Assembly (NCBI GenBank): GCA_947469815.1
Contig: CANIRI010000024.1
Coordinates: 1 to 13,632, forward strand
Direction of reading: 5' to 3'
DNA from: Comamonadaceae bacterium
Lineage (GTDB): Bacteria > Pseudomonadota > Gammaproteobacteria > Burkholderiales > Burkholderiaceae_C
DNA: 13,632 nucleotides
Made by a program: the position numbers and the translations under genes. Positions 6,863 to 13,632 of the stretch are shown here, in pieces. The notes beneath the pieces are model-generated. The model worked only from the letters and a program-made list of their open reading frames with translations. It did not search any database and was not told the origin of the DNA. Each line of letters opens with the position of its first letter. The stretch's first letter is position 1.

Positions 6863-8157
6863 GCCTGGCGCTGGGCACGCTGCTAGGCGTGATGCTGGCC
6901 GGCTTGCTGCTGCGCATGCCGATTGGCTTTTCGATGCTGGCAAGCGGCGTGGCATACCTGCTGATGAAGGGCCAGGACCTGGGACTGGTGGCCGAGCAGG
7001 TTTGCAATGGGCTGTACAACAACTATGTGCTGCTGGCCGTGCCGCTGTTTGTGTTCGCAGCTAATCTGATGAATGCGGGCACGGTGAGCGAGCGGATTTT
7101 TGACTTCTGCCGCATCCTGGTGGGGCGCATGCGCGGCGGGCTGGCGCAAGTGGACATTCTGGTGAGCGTGGTGTTTTCCGGCATGAGCGGCAGCGCGATT
7201 GCCGACGCCGCCGGGCCCGGGCTGGTCACCATCCGGCAAATGCTGAAGAAACCCGAGTACACACCCGGTTTTGCCGGCGCGATTGTGGTGGCCAGCGCCA
7301 CGCTGGGACCCATCATCCCGCCCAGCATTCCCATGGTGATTTACGCCTTGGTGTCCGGCGCGTCGGTGGGCGCGCTGTTCCTGGGCGGCGTGGTTCCCGG
7401 CCTGAGTATGGCGCTGCTGATGATGCTGGTAGTGCATGTGATCGCCACGCGCCGCAATATGCCGCGTGAAGACCCGATTCCGCTGCGCGAATGGCCCGCG
7501 ATTTTTTACCGTGGCGCGCTACCCCTTTCCATGCCGCTTGTTTTGCTGGGTGGCATTTACAGCGGCGCGTTCACGCCTACCGAAGCGGCCGCCGTGGCGG
7601 CGCTGCATGCGCTGGTACTCGCTGGTGTGGTCTACCGCGCACTGAGTTGGCGTGCGCTGGGTGGCGTGATCTTGGAGTCCACCCGCAGCAGCGCGGTGAT
7701 CACACTGATTCTGGCGGGGTCTTTTATCTTGAATTACGCCTTTACCAGCGAGGGTGTGCCGCAGGCCATGGCGCAATGGGTGGGCGGGATGCAACTAACG
7801 CAGCTGCAGTTTCTGTTGCTGGTCAATGTTTTGTTCCTCGCGCTAGGCTGCTTTCTGGATGTGTCGGTCTTGTTGCTGGTGTTTGTGCCCATGCTGCTGC
7901 CGGCGGCCAAACTGCTGGGGGTGGATCTGGTGCACTTCGGCGTGCTGGTGGTACTCAACATGATGATCGGCCTGATCCACCCGCCGTTTGGCATGCTGCT
8001 TTTCGTGACCAAGGCGCTGACCGGCATCCCGATTGGCGACATGATGCGCGAGGGGTGGCCCTTTTTGCTGATGCTGCTGGCCCTGCTGCTGGCCATCACC
8101 GTGTTTCCACAAATTGTGCTGTGGTTGCCGCACACGATGGGTTATGTGACCGGGTAA
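6859..8157 (+). CDS. dctM: TRAP transporter large permease subunit (DctM family)
   Basis: A 432-residue polytopic protein with about 12 membrane segments, the usual DctM length; it carries the transport pathway. Conserved DctM stretches include VFSGMSGSAIADAAGPG, ATLGPIIPPSIPMVIYALVS, FTPTEAAAVAALHAL and IGLIHPPFGMLLFVTKALTG. The start is GTG at 6859, overlapping the dctQ stop by four bases (GTGA), an arrangement common for these pairs. The gene ends at 8157, and 65 nt separate it from the lptD start used here. There is no fusion to DctQ, unlike some TRAP systems. Confidence 0.96.
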   Translation: MSLALGTLLGVMLAGLLLRMPIGFSMLASGVAYLLMKGQDLGLVAEQVCNGLYNNYVLLAVPLFVFAANLMNAGTVSERIFDFCRILVGRMRGGLAQVDILVSVVFSGMSGSAIADAAGPGLVTIRQMLKKPEYTPGFAGAIVVASATLGPIIPPSIPMVIYALVSGASVGALFLGGVVPGLSMALLMMLVVHVIATRRNMPREDPIPLREWPAIFYRGALPLSMPLVLLGGIYSGAFTPTEAAAVAALHALVLAGVVYRALSWRALGGVILESTRSSAVITLILAGSFILNYAFTSEGVPQAMAQWVGGMQLTQLQFLLLVNVLFLALGCFLDVSVLLLVFVPMLLPAAKLLGVDLVHFGVLVVLNMMIGLIHPPFGMLLFVTKALTGIPIGDMMREGWPFLLMLLALLLAITVFPQIVLWLPHTMGYVTG

Positions 8158-8222
8158 CAGAAAAATGGCGGCCCTGAGTAGGCGCATGGATAATCGATCG
8201 ACCCAGCCACTGCCTAATCCCC
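8158..8222 (+). promoter_or_regulatory. dctM-lptD intergenic region with a possible -10 element
   Basis: These 65 nt separate the TRAP operon from lptD. GATAAT at 8189-8194 matches a sigma-70 -10 box at five of six positions, but no matching -35 box lies at 16-18 nt. No SigmaE-type promoter, which controls lptD in E. coli, was recognised. ATGs at 8165 and 8186 open another frame that overlaps the start of lptD (see findings). Confidence 0.25.
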
Positions 8223-10565
8223 TTGATTCCGACTTTCCCGCCCCGCCGCCCATCCAGGATAGCCCTGTGCGTGGCGCAGGGCATGTTTTTTTTCCTTGCG
8301 CTGGTCGGTGCACAGGCGCAGGAAGTAGCACCCACATTTTTACAGGCGGACCGTATCAGCGGGCGCAGCGGAGCAGAGACGGTGATGGAGGGGGACGCCC
8401 TGCTGCGAAAGCCGGGTTTGGTGATCCAGGCGGATCAACTGGAATACGACCAGCTCAGCGACCGGGCCAAGGCGACTGGGAACGTGCGCATCCAACGCAA
8501 CGGCGCACGCTATGAAGGGACCGCAGGCGAGGTGACGGTTGATGCCATGGAAGGATTCATGGACAACATGCGCTACGAGTTTGAGCAAAATGGCAGCCAC
8601 GGCGAAGCCCTTCGCGCCGAGTTTGCGGACGAAACGCACAGCACCCTGTTTCAAACCACCTACACCACCTGCCGGCGTGATGCGGTTGCCGATTGGGCGC
8701 CCGCCTGGATCATCCGGGCTGGGCAACTTGATTTGGATAACGACGAAGACATCGCCATCGCGCAAAGCGCGTACCTGGAGTTCAAGAGCGTACCTATCCT
8801 GCCCATTCCTCCCTTGGGCTTCCCGCTTTCGGAAAAACGCAAGTCCGGATTTCTGCCCCCGACCTTGGGGCTGGACAACACCAACGGCCTCGAAGTGGTC
8901 ACGCCGTATTACTGGAACATTGCGCCGAACCGCGACGCGACCATTTCTCCCACCTTGATGGCGTCCCGGGGGGTGAACTTGATGAGCGAATTCCGCTATC
9001 TCGAGCCGGACTATTTGGGCGTACTGAAAACAGCCATTTTGCCCAACGACTCGTTGCGCGGAGAAGACCGCTGGGGGTTGGCGTTCAAGCACCAAGCCAG
9101 GCTCGACACACAAGTGGGTGGCGTCGGCTGGGGGCTCAACATCAATCGGGTCAGTGACGACAATTATTGGCGGGACTTCAGTTCACTCGCTTATACCGGT
9201 CAAACCATCATGGGGCCTGCCGGTGCCATCGGAGCCGCCCAGTCCTTTTCTGCCGCAGGACAAACTGCAGATGCGTTTCGCGACCCCACGGCGGGCGCAT
9301 TGCGTCTACTCCCTTCGCAGCTGAACGCAGGCTGGGGAAGCGGTTATTTTTCGTCCGGAGTCATGGTTCAGAAATGGCAAGTTTTGCAGGATGCAAACGC
9401 CTACATTGTGAAACCCTATGAGCGCTTGCCCCAGATCACCGGGCGCTATGCCAGGATCAACGACGGCGGCTGGGACTGGTCTATCGACGGTGATTTCACC
9501 CGGTTTTCCTCCTACGCGGAGCTGACGGGCCAACCCAACGCGGACCGCGGCGTGCTGTGGGGGCAAGTGAGTCGGCCCTGGCTCGCGCCGCAGGGCTACA
9601 TCACGCCCAAAATGCAATTGCATACAGCTGCCTACCAATACGACGCCCTCACTTACTACGGTAACAGTGGCGGGGCCAGCACTGTCCCCACATTCAGCCT
9701 GGACAGCGGGCTGGTTTTCGAGCGGGAGTCCCTGTGGGGTAATCAGGCCATCGTCCAGACACTGGAGCCGAGGGCGTTTTATGTCTACACGCCCTACCAC
9801 CAGCAATACCAATTGCCGAACTACGATACCGGTGCAAACGACTTTAACTTGACATCGATTTACATGGAAAACGCGTTTTCAGGACACGACAAAGTTTCTG
9901 ATAACAATCTGCTGACGATGGGTCTGACCAGCCGCTTACTGGACCGTGAATCGGGAGCGCAGTTTGCCCGCTTCGGGTTTGCGCAGCGTGTGCGCTTTGA
10001 GGACCAGAATGTGGGTATCAACAGCAGCAGCAGCGCCGCTGTCGCAGGTATCAGCGATTTCCTGGTCGGCGGCGCGGTCAATATCAACGAGCGCTGGGTG
10101 TTTGACTCCTTGCTGCAGTACAACCCCCTGACCAATCAATCCGTACGCTCCACTGCGGGTGCGCGATACAGCCCAGGGCCCTACCGGGTTCTGAATTTGG
10201 CATACCGGCTCACACGGAACACCAGTGAGCAAGTCGACACCAGCGTTCAGTGGCCCCTGCGCGACGTCTGGCCGGGGCAGACCCAAGACGAGGGCCCAAG
10301 CACCGGGAGATACTACGGCCTGGCCCGCACCAACTACAGTCTGTACGACAACAGGATGGTCGACACACTGCTGGGCTTGGAATACGATGCAGGCTGCTGG
10401 CTCGGGCGCGTCGTGCTGCAACGCTCCCAGTTGAGCATCAATTCCGCCGTCCAAAGCGTGTTTTTTCAATTGGAGTTTGTCGGATTAAGCAAACTGGGCA
10501 TCAGCCCGGAAAAAGCGCTCGCCAGCAGTATTCCGCGCTACCAGCCCCTGCGTGGAACGCCTTAA
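8223..10565 (+). CDS. lptD: LPS-assembly outer-membrane protein LptD (start uncertain)
   Basis: The outer-membrane beta-barrel that, with the lipoprotein LptE, inserts lipopolysaccharide into the outer leaflet. The order is a signal peptide (about 1-33, ending GAQAQ), an OstA/LptA-like jellyroll (about 36-140, with LQADRISG, AETVMEGDALLRK and LEYDQLSDRAKATG), then the barrel, about 780 residues in all, the normal size. LptD blocks such as TTYTTCRRD, SEKRKSGFLPPTLG and VVTPYYWNIAPNRDATI are clear. The mature chain has only two cysteines, Cys150 and Cys725, matching one of the two interdomain disulfides of the E. coli protein. The start is uncertain: TTG 8223 gives a full signal peptide with an Arg-rich n-region but no ribosome-binding site; GTG 8271 and ATG 8283 would shorten it. 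It leads the lptD-surA-rsmA unit. Confidence 0.93.
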   Translation: MIPTFPPRRPSRIALCVAQGMFFFLALVGAQAQEVAPTFLQADRISGRSGAETVMEGDALLRKPGLVIQADQLEYDQLSDRAKATGNVRIQRNGARYEGTAGEVTVDAMEGFMDNMRYEFEQNGSHGEALRAEFADETHSTLFQTTYTTCRRDAVADWAPAWIIRAGQLDLDNDEDIAIAQSAYLEFKSVPILPIPPLGFPLSEKRKSGFLPPTLGLDNTNGLEVVTPYYWNIAPNRDATISPTLMASRGVNLMSEFRYLEPDYLGVLKTAILPNDSLRGEDRWGLAFKHQARLDTQVGGVGWGLNINRVSDDNYWRDFSSLAYTGQTIMGPAGAIGAAQSFSAAGQTADAFRDPTAGALRLLPSQLNAGWGSGYFSSGVMVQKWQVLQDANAYIVKPYERLPQITGRYARINDGGWDWSIDGDFTRFSSYAELTGQPNADRGVLWGQVSRPWLAPQGYITPKMQLHTAAYQYDALTYYGNSGGASTVPTFSLDSGLVFERESLWGNQAIVQTLEPRAFYVYTPYHQQYQLPNYDTGANDFNLTSIYMENAFSGHDKVSDNNLLTMGLTSRLLDRESGAQFARFGFAQRVRFEDQNVGINSSSSAAVAGISDFLVGGAVNINERWVFDSLLQYNPLTNQSVRSTAGARYSPGPYRVLNLAYRLTRNTSEQVDTSVQWPLRDVWPGQTQDEGPSTGRYYGLARTNYSLYDNRMVDTLLGLEYDAGCWLGRVVLQRSQLSINSAVQSVFFQLEFVGLSKLGISPEKALASSIPRYQPLRGTP

Positions 10566-10600
10566 ACGCCCAACCTTCTCGAAAATTACCATTGATTGAT

Positions 10601-11908
10601 ATGCGATTTCGCCACCTTATTTTTGCCACATGCTTCAGCCTCGCCGCGGCTGCGGCTTGGGCGCAAAGTGGCACCACGGAATCAGCAGTCACCGCAGATT
10701 ACGTGGTCGCTCTGGTTAACTCAGAGCCGATCACCAACAGCGATCTGCGCATGCAAACACGCATCATTGAGCAACAACAGCGCGAACAGGGCCGCAGCGG
10801 CGTTAGCCCGGCTGCCTTGCGCGAAGCCGCCTTGGAGCGTCTGATCACCGAACGCATCCAATTACAAATGGCCGAACTCATGGGTATCCGCGCAGACGAG
10901 GCAGCCGTGGACCAGGCGGAGAAAACCGTTGCGGCGCAAAACCAGCTGACCGTCGCCAGCTTGCGGCAAAACCTGGAGAAAGAGGGCATGTCCACGGCCA
11001 TTTTCAGACGCCAGTTGGGCGAACAAGTCGTACTCGGTCGTTTGCGCGAGCGCGAGATTGACGCGCGCGTGAAGGTCTCCGAGCCCGACGTGGACAGCGC
11101 GCTTGCTGCGCAAGAGGCCGCCAACGCGCAGCTCAGCAACCAGAGCATCAATATCGCGCAGTTGCTCATCGCGCTACCCGAAACCCCCAGCGCGTCGGAA
11201 TTGGCAGCGGCACAGGCCAAGGCCCAGTCCGCGCTCAAGCGTATCCGCAATGGCGAAGCCTTTGAGGCCCTGGTGTCCGAACTATCCAACGGTGACCGCA
11301 AGAACGGCGGACAAATCGGGCTGCGCCGGGCCGACCGTTACCCTGACCTTTTTACTGCGGCGGTGCACGATCTTCCCGTGGGCGGTGTGAGCGAGCCGGT
11401 TCGATCCGGCGCCGGGCTGCACATCCTCAAGCTCATCGACCGACAGTCGGTGCGCAAGGCGGCGGCGCTCACCCAAACCCGTGCGCGCCACATCCTTCTG
11501 GTACTGACTCCAGAGCTCAGTGCGGCCCAAGCCCAGGAACGACTGCAAAAGGTCCGTGAGGCCATCGTCGCCCAACAGACCAGTTTTGAAGCCGCAGCAC
11601 GCGACAACTCGCAGGACGGCAGCGCAGCGCAAGGCGGCGACCTGGGTTGGGCCACCCCCGGCATGTTCGTACCCGAGTTCGAGCAGGTGATGGACCGTCT
11701 GCGCGAGGGCGACATCAGCGCACCTATTCTGTCCCGCTTTGGTGTCCACCTGATCCAGGTCTTGGAACGGCGGCGGGTGGAGCTCTCCCTGGAGCAGCAG
11801 CGCGAGCAGGTGCGCAAGCAATTGCGCGCCCAAAAATTAGAGGAACGGTTCACCACCTGGCTCGCGGAATTGCGCGCCCGCGCCTTCATTGAAATACGCG
11901 AGCCCTAG
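10601..11908 (+). CDS. surA: Periplasmic chaperone / peptidyl-prolyl isomerase SurA
   Basis: A periplasmic chaperone that carries unfolded outer-membrane proteins, including LptD, to the Bam complex. At 435 residues it is the normal size. A signal peptide (about 1-21, AAAAWAQ) precedes the N-terminal chaperone domain ([29 protein letters not shown]). Parvulin domain 1 covers about 183-280 and domain 2 about 292-390, followed by the C-terminal helix. Domain 2 keeps the active-site type RARHILL; domain 1 reads [11 protein letters not shown], with Gln in the usual His position, so it is probably not an active isomerase. In E. coli also only the second domain is active (established). The ATG at 10601 is chosen as the residue before the signal peptide; the frame is open further back inside lptD. 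It begins 35 nt after lptD. Confidence 0.95.
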   Translation: MRFRHLIFATCFSLAAAAAWAQSGTTESAVTADYVVALVNSEPITNSDLRMQTRIIEQQQREQGRSGVSPAALREAALERLITERIQLQMAELMGIRADEAAVDQAEKTVAAQNQLTVASLRQNLEKEGMSTAIFRRQLGEQVVLGRLREREIDARVKVSEPDVDSALAAQEAANAQLSNQSINIAQLLIALPETPSASELAAAQAKAQSALKRIRNGEAFEALVSELSNGDRKNGGQIGLRRADRYPDLFTAAVHDLPVGGVSEPVRSGAGLHILKLIDRQSVRKAAALTQTRARHILLVLTPELSAAQAQERLQKVREAIVAQQTSFEAAARDNSQDGSAAQGGDLGWATPGMFVPEFEQVMDRLREGDISAPILSRFGVHLIQVLERRRVELSLEQQREQVRKQLRAQKLEERFTTWLAELRARAFIEIREP

Positions 11909-11922
11909 GCCGTACCCAGCCC

Positions 11923-12711
11923 GTGAAGCACATTGCGCGCAAGCGCTTCGGTCAGAACTTTTTGCACGATGCGTCTGCGATTGCAGCCATTGTGGACGCC
12001 ATCGCTCCAAAGCCTGGGGATGCGCTGGTGGAAATCGGCCCCGGATTAGGCGCTTTAACGCGGCCGCTGCGCGAGCGACTTGGACGCATGACGGTGGTGG
12101 AGATCGACCGGGATCTCGCCGCCCGGCTGCGAAACGACCCACAACTGCGGGTCATCGAGTCCGATGTGTTGCGTGTGGATTTCGCCCAACTGCACGCAGA
12201 AATGGCCGCATCCGGCGGTTTGCGCATCGTTGGCAACTTGCCCTACAACGTCTCAACACCCATTTTGTTCCACCTTCTGGCCTTCGCGCACTGCGTGCAA
12301 GACCAGCACTTCATGCTGCAAAAAGAGGTAGTGCAAAGGATAGTGGCCCCCGCCGACAGCTCGGAATTCAGCCGCCTGAGTGTGATGCTGCAATGGCGCT
12401 ACGCCATGGAGAAAGTGCTTGAAGTCGGACCGGAGTGTTTTGACCCGGCCCCCAAGGTGAACAGTGCCGTGGTTCGCATGACGCCGCTCGCAGCGGTACC
12501 CCATGTGAACCCTGCCCGCCTATCGGAACTGGTTCAGGTCGCGTTCAGCCAACGCCGCAAGCTGATGCGCAACACCCTGGGGCCTTGGCTGGACAAAGAA
12601 GGGTTCTCCGGTGCCTTTGACCTGCAAAGGCGGGCGCAGGAGGTGGGAGTCGACGAGTACGTCGCGCTGGCGCGCCAGCTCGACGACACCCCTGGAATCA
12701 AGCCGCTCTGA
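11923..12711 (+). CDS. rsmA: 16S rRNA (adenine1518/1519-N6,N6)-dimethyltransferase RsmA (KsgA)
   Basis: Dimethylates two adjacent adenines near the 3' end of 16S rRNA, a late step of small-subunit maturation. The 262-residue length is normal. Motifs are [10 protein letters not shown] at the N-terminus, the SAM loop [10 protein letters not shown] (37-46), the acidic motif VVEIDRD (58-64), the catalytic NLPYNV (105-110) and the C-terminal [13 protein letters not shown]. The start is GTG at 11923, 14 nt after the surA stop, with no strong ribosome-binding site, so coupling to surA is likely. The protein ends GIKPL at TGA 12709-12711, inside a 14-bp tandem duplication. pdxA, often found between surA and rsmA, is missing from this locus. 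Confidence 0.97.
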   Translation: MKHIARKRFGQNFLHDASAIAAIVDAIAPKPGDALVEIGPGLGALTRPLRERLGRMTVVEIDRDLAARLRNDPQLRVIESDVLRVDFAQLHAEMAASGGLRIVGNLPYNVSTPILFHLLAFAHCVQDQHFMLQKEVVQRIVAPADSSEFSRLSVMLQWRYAMEKVLEVGPECFDPAPKVNSAVVRMTPLAAVPHVNPARLSELVQVAFSQRRKLMRNTLGPWLDKEGFSGAFDLQRRAQEVGVDEYVALARQLDDTPGIKPL

Positions 12712-12724
12712 TCAAGCCGCTGTG
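12697..12724 (+). repeat. 14-bp imperfect tandem duplication across the rsmA stop
   Basis: ATCAAGCCGCTCTG (12697-12710) is followed at once by ATCAAGCCGCTGTG (12711-12724), with one mismatch. The first copy encodes the last residues of RsmA, and the stop codon TGA spans the junction of the copies. The second copy is followed by another TGA at 12723-12725. It marks a junction between the conserved lptD-surA-rsmA block and the sequence beyond. Confidence 0.85.
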
Positions 12725-12856
12725 AGCCAGTAGCTTGCGTTAAAGGGGCTGCTCATGCGCAAAGCCATGGGCGAGACGTCCAATAACTTGTCTGTGGGCA
12801 TAGGCTCCGCCCCGTCCAGAAGTTGCGCGCGCGCTGACTCGCTGTTTGCCTGGTTC
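12725..12856. other. Intergenic sequence with no recognised gene
   Basis: Between rsmA and the hairpin. A short minus-strand frame covers it (66 codons from 12912) but overlaps the end of the barstar gene, has no recognisable similarity and no ribosome-binding site. No Rho-independent terminator for rsmA (stem plus T run) was seen. Confidence 0.4.
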
Positions 12857-12891
12857 GCCCGTTCTGCTTGGCTGGTGTGTGCAGAACGGGC
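12857..12891. repeat. Perfect inverted repeat (11-bp arms, 13-nt loop) at the barstar stop
   Basis: GCCCGTTCTGC (12857-12867) and GCAGAACGGGC (12881-12891) are exact reverse complements with 13 nt between them. The right arm touches the barstar stop codon (12891-12893), so the barstar mRNA would end in this stem. It sits between convergent rsmA and barstar and may act as a bidirectional 3' end or RNA-stabilising structure. No T run follows on either strand, so it is not a standard intrinsic terminator. Confidence 0.75.
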
Positions 12892-13292
12892 TACAGAAAA
12901 GAATAGAAGCACCTGAACGGTATCTTTCTATCTCCCCAGTAGTCCGCAGTGTCACGGAAAATATCGAGCAACTGTTCGCGGCCTTCTTTGTCAAATTTCG
13001 CATTCGCCGGAACCTGCTCCAACACCACCACAAACCCCGTCTGGGGCCCGGATTTGTATACCGTGTCGGTCATGCTGTCGTGCAGCGCGTCGAAGTTTTT
13101 CCCACCTGTCGTGGCCAACTTGAATTGCTGAACCAGCAAATCCAAGACATCCTGCTTAGTCAAAGCGCTGGAAAGCTTGGCATACAGGAAGTGGTGGCCA
13201 AGCTGCTCTGCCGCTGCCTGCAATTCAGTCACGCTGAAGGCCCTGATCGATTGAACGATATTGGGCCGTATATTTTTTAGAGGTAAGTCCAT
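12891..13292 (-). CDS. Barstar-family (barnase-inhibitor-like) protein
   Basis: A 133-residue protein (start ATG 13292) of the barstar family. The diagnostic block is GKNFDALHDSMTDTV, matching the barstar pattern of Gly, aromatic/Leu, DAL and a Trp/Asp-rich helix, followed by GFVVVLEQVP, a Phe-rich spacer and LLDIFRDTADYW. Barstars bind and block secreted or intracellular barnase-like ribonucleases through acidic residues on the helix after this loop (family knowledge). The N-terminal 45 residues before the core are longer than in Bacillus barstar (89 residues). A TTG at 13313 would add seven residues but has no ribosome-binding site; the ATG has only a GGGG run directly before it. It is convergent to rsmA, stands alone on its strand, and has no recognisable nuclease beside it. 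The family call is good; the partner is unknown. Confidence 0.87.
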   Translation of the reverse strand: MDLPLKNIRPNIVQSIRAFSVTELQAAAEQLGHHFLYAKLSSALTKQDVLDLLVQQFKLATTGGKNFDALHDSMTDTVYKSGPQTGFVVVLEQVPANAKFDKEGREQLLDIFRDTADYWGDRKIPFRCFYSFL

Positions 13293-13335
13293 CCCCGTTC
13301 CGCTTTCTAACAATAAAAAAATCTGCCATGCAATT

Positions 13336-13367
13336 GGCGGGGCGCCTTATCTGTTCGAAACCCCGCC
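13336..13367. repeat. Short inverted repeat upstream of the barstar gene
   Basis: GGCGGGG (13336-13342) and CCCCGCC (13361-13367) are exact reverse complements with an 18-nt spacer, 44 nt upstream of the barstar ATG on the minus strand. The right arm fills the spacer end next to a possible -35 box, so it could be an operator. A T run occurs about 15 nt further along the minus strand, too far for a good intrinsic terminator. Confidence 0.4.
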
Positions 13368-13373
13368 CGACAA
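13346..13373 (-). promoter_or_regulatory. Possible sigma-70-like promoter for barstar
   Basis: On the minus strand TTGTCG (13373-13368) and GATAAG (13351-13346) are 16 nt apart, each matching four of six consensus positions. Transcription would begin near 13340, about 45 nt before the ATG. The spacer contains one arm of the inverted repeat. This is a weak match and only a suggestion. Confidence 0.25.
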
Positions 13374-13543
13374 GAACTGAAAATTGCCCGCTTTTGGGGC
13401 GCTTTTGAATCCGAAGTGACGAATTGTCTCCCGAATAGCGCCATTTGGCAAGCTATTCCTGCATGTGCCCCGCTTTGCGCTACGACATTCCAAGATGTTT
13501 TTGCGATTTTTCTGGTGCACGGTAAGCACTGGATTTCCCTTAG

Positions 13544-13632
13544 TTATTCGGGCGGACATTTCTTCGTAGCAACTAGTTTTTCGAATACCATCGCCGCCAC
13601 AAGGTCATAGGCGCGCAGATCGCTTGGACTCA
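13544..13632 (-). CDS. Possible C-terminal end of a gene entering from the right edge (doubtful)
   Basis: On the minus strand a frame open from the right edge encodes 28 residues ending VATKKCPPE and stops at TAA 13544-13546. The composition (DLRAYDLVAAMVFEKLV) would fit a helical protein end, but the length is too short to exclude chance. If real, this gene would lie upstream of barstar on the same strand. Confidence 0.2.
   Translation of the reverse strand, partial: SPSDLRAYDLVAAMVFEKLVATKKCPPE

Larger units (their letters stand above)
13293..13632. other. 340-bp stretch without a confident gene, lower GC than the rest
   Basis: The base composition falls to roughly even GC and AT by eye, against the clearly GC-rich genes to the left. 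It contains the inverted repeat and possible promoter described separately. Two short minus-strand frames reach into it: 70 codons at 13347-13559 (basic, no similarity recognised) and a 28-codon frame open to the window edge at 13544-13632. A 64-codon plus-strand frame (13416-13610) is equally anonymous. None has the look of a conserved protein. Confidence 0.5.

Noticed and set aside
5465..6955. 496-codon open frame antisense to dctP and dctQ
   Set aside because: It is a shadow frame typical of GC-rich coding DNA: rich in Arg, Gln, His and Ala and with no domain recognised, opposite clearly coding genes.
10250..10600. 117-codon upstream extension of the SurA frame inside lptD
   Set aside because: It overlaps the conserved LptD barrel in another frame; the signal peptide of SurA begins at ATG 10601.
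12857..12891. Integron attC site at the barstar end
   Set aside because: A cassette would end in a site bounded by RYYYAAC and GTTRRRY. The hairpin arms do not have these cores in the right orientation, and no integrase or second cassette is visible.
12857..12891. Intrinsic (Rho-independent) terminator
   Set aside because: The stem is strong, but neither strand has a T run immediately after it.
12712..12912. 66-codon minus-strand frame downstream of barstar
   Set aside because: It overlaps the barstar end, lacks a ribosome-binding site, and its sequence is not recognised.
13347..13559. 70-codon minus-strand frame as a small toxin paired with barstar
   Set aside because: It is basic and in the right place, but shows none of the barnase-type features (a catalytic Glu/Arg/His set and an aromatic-rich C-terminus), and its length fits chance.

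Overview
The window is high-GC, densely packed proteobacterial chromosome. Protein similarity and gene content point to a betaproteobacterium of the Burkholderiales, most like Comamonadaceae (a Rhodoferax/Limnohabitans-type organism). Two signs support this: an 8-vinyl-reductase of (bacterio)chlorophyll synthesis (bciA), which implies an anoxygenic phototroph or a close relative of one, and the lptD-surA-rsmA outer-membrane biogenesis block. The genus is an inference from remembered families; no search was run.

Layout. (1) 2-1312, plus strand: the C-terminal part of the error-prone DNA polymerase DnaE2/ImuC, cut by the left edge. (2) 1322-3949, minus strand: a tight four-gene unit transcribed right to left: a small cupin, bciA, an unrecognised 174-residue Trp-rich protein with one membrane anchor, and an HTTM-like polytopic membrane protein. 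Gaps are 16 and 9 nt, and the last two genes overlap by 10 nt. (3) 3950-4045: a short divergent intergenic region with a perfect 10-bp palindrome. (4) 4046-8157, plus strand: an SDR oxidoreductase resembling E. coli YgfF, a MaoC-type hydratase, and a complete tripartite TRAP transporter (DctP, DctQ, DctM). This looks like uptake and processing of an organic acid whose identity cannot be read from the sequence. (5) 8223-12711, plus strand: lptD, surA, rsmA. LptD and SurA act together, since SurA chaperones outer-membrane proteins including LptD; rsmA is the usual downstream companion. pdxA, often found between surA and rsmA, is absent here. (6) 12712-13632: a boundary zone with a 14-bp tandem duplication across the rsmA stop, a perfect 11-bp-arm hairpin, a minus-strand barstar-family gene, and about 340 bp of lower-GC sequence without a confident gene.

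The parts most worth following up are the unknown pair of genes in the bciA unit, the orphan barstar with no recognisable nuclease beside it, and the uncertain start of lptD. I found no CRISPR array, rRNA, tRNA, insertion sequence or complete mobile element.
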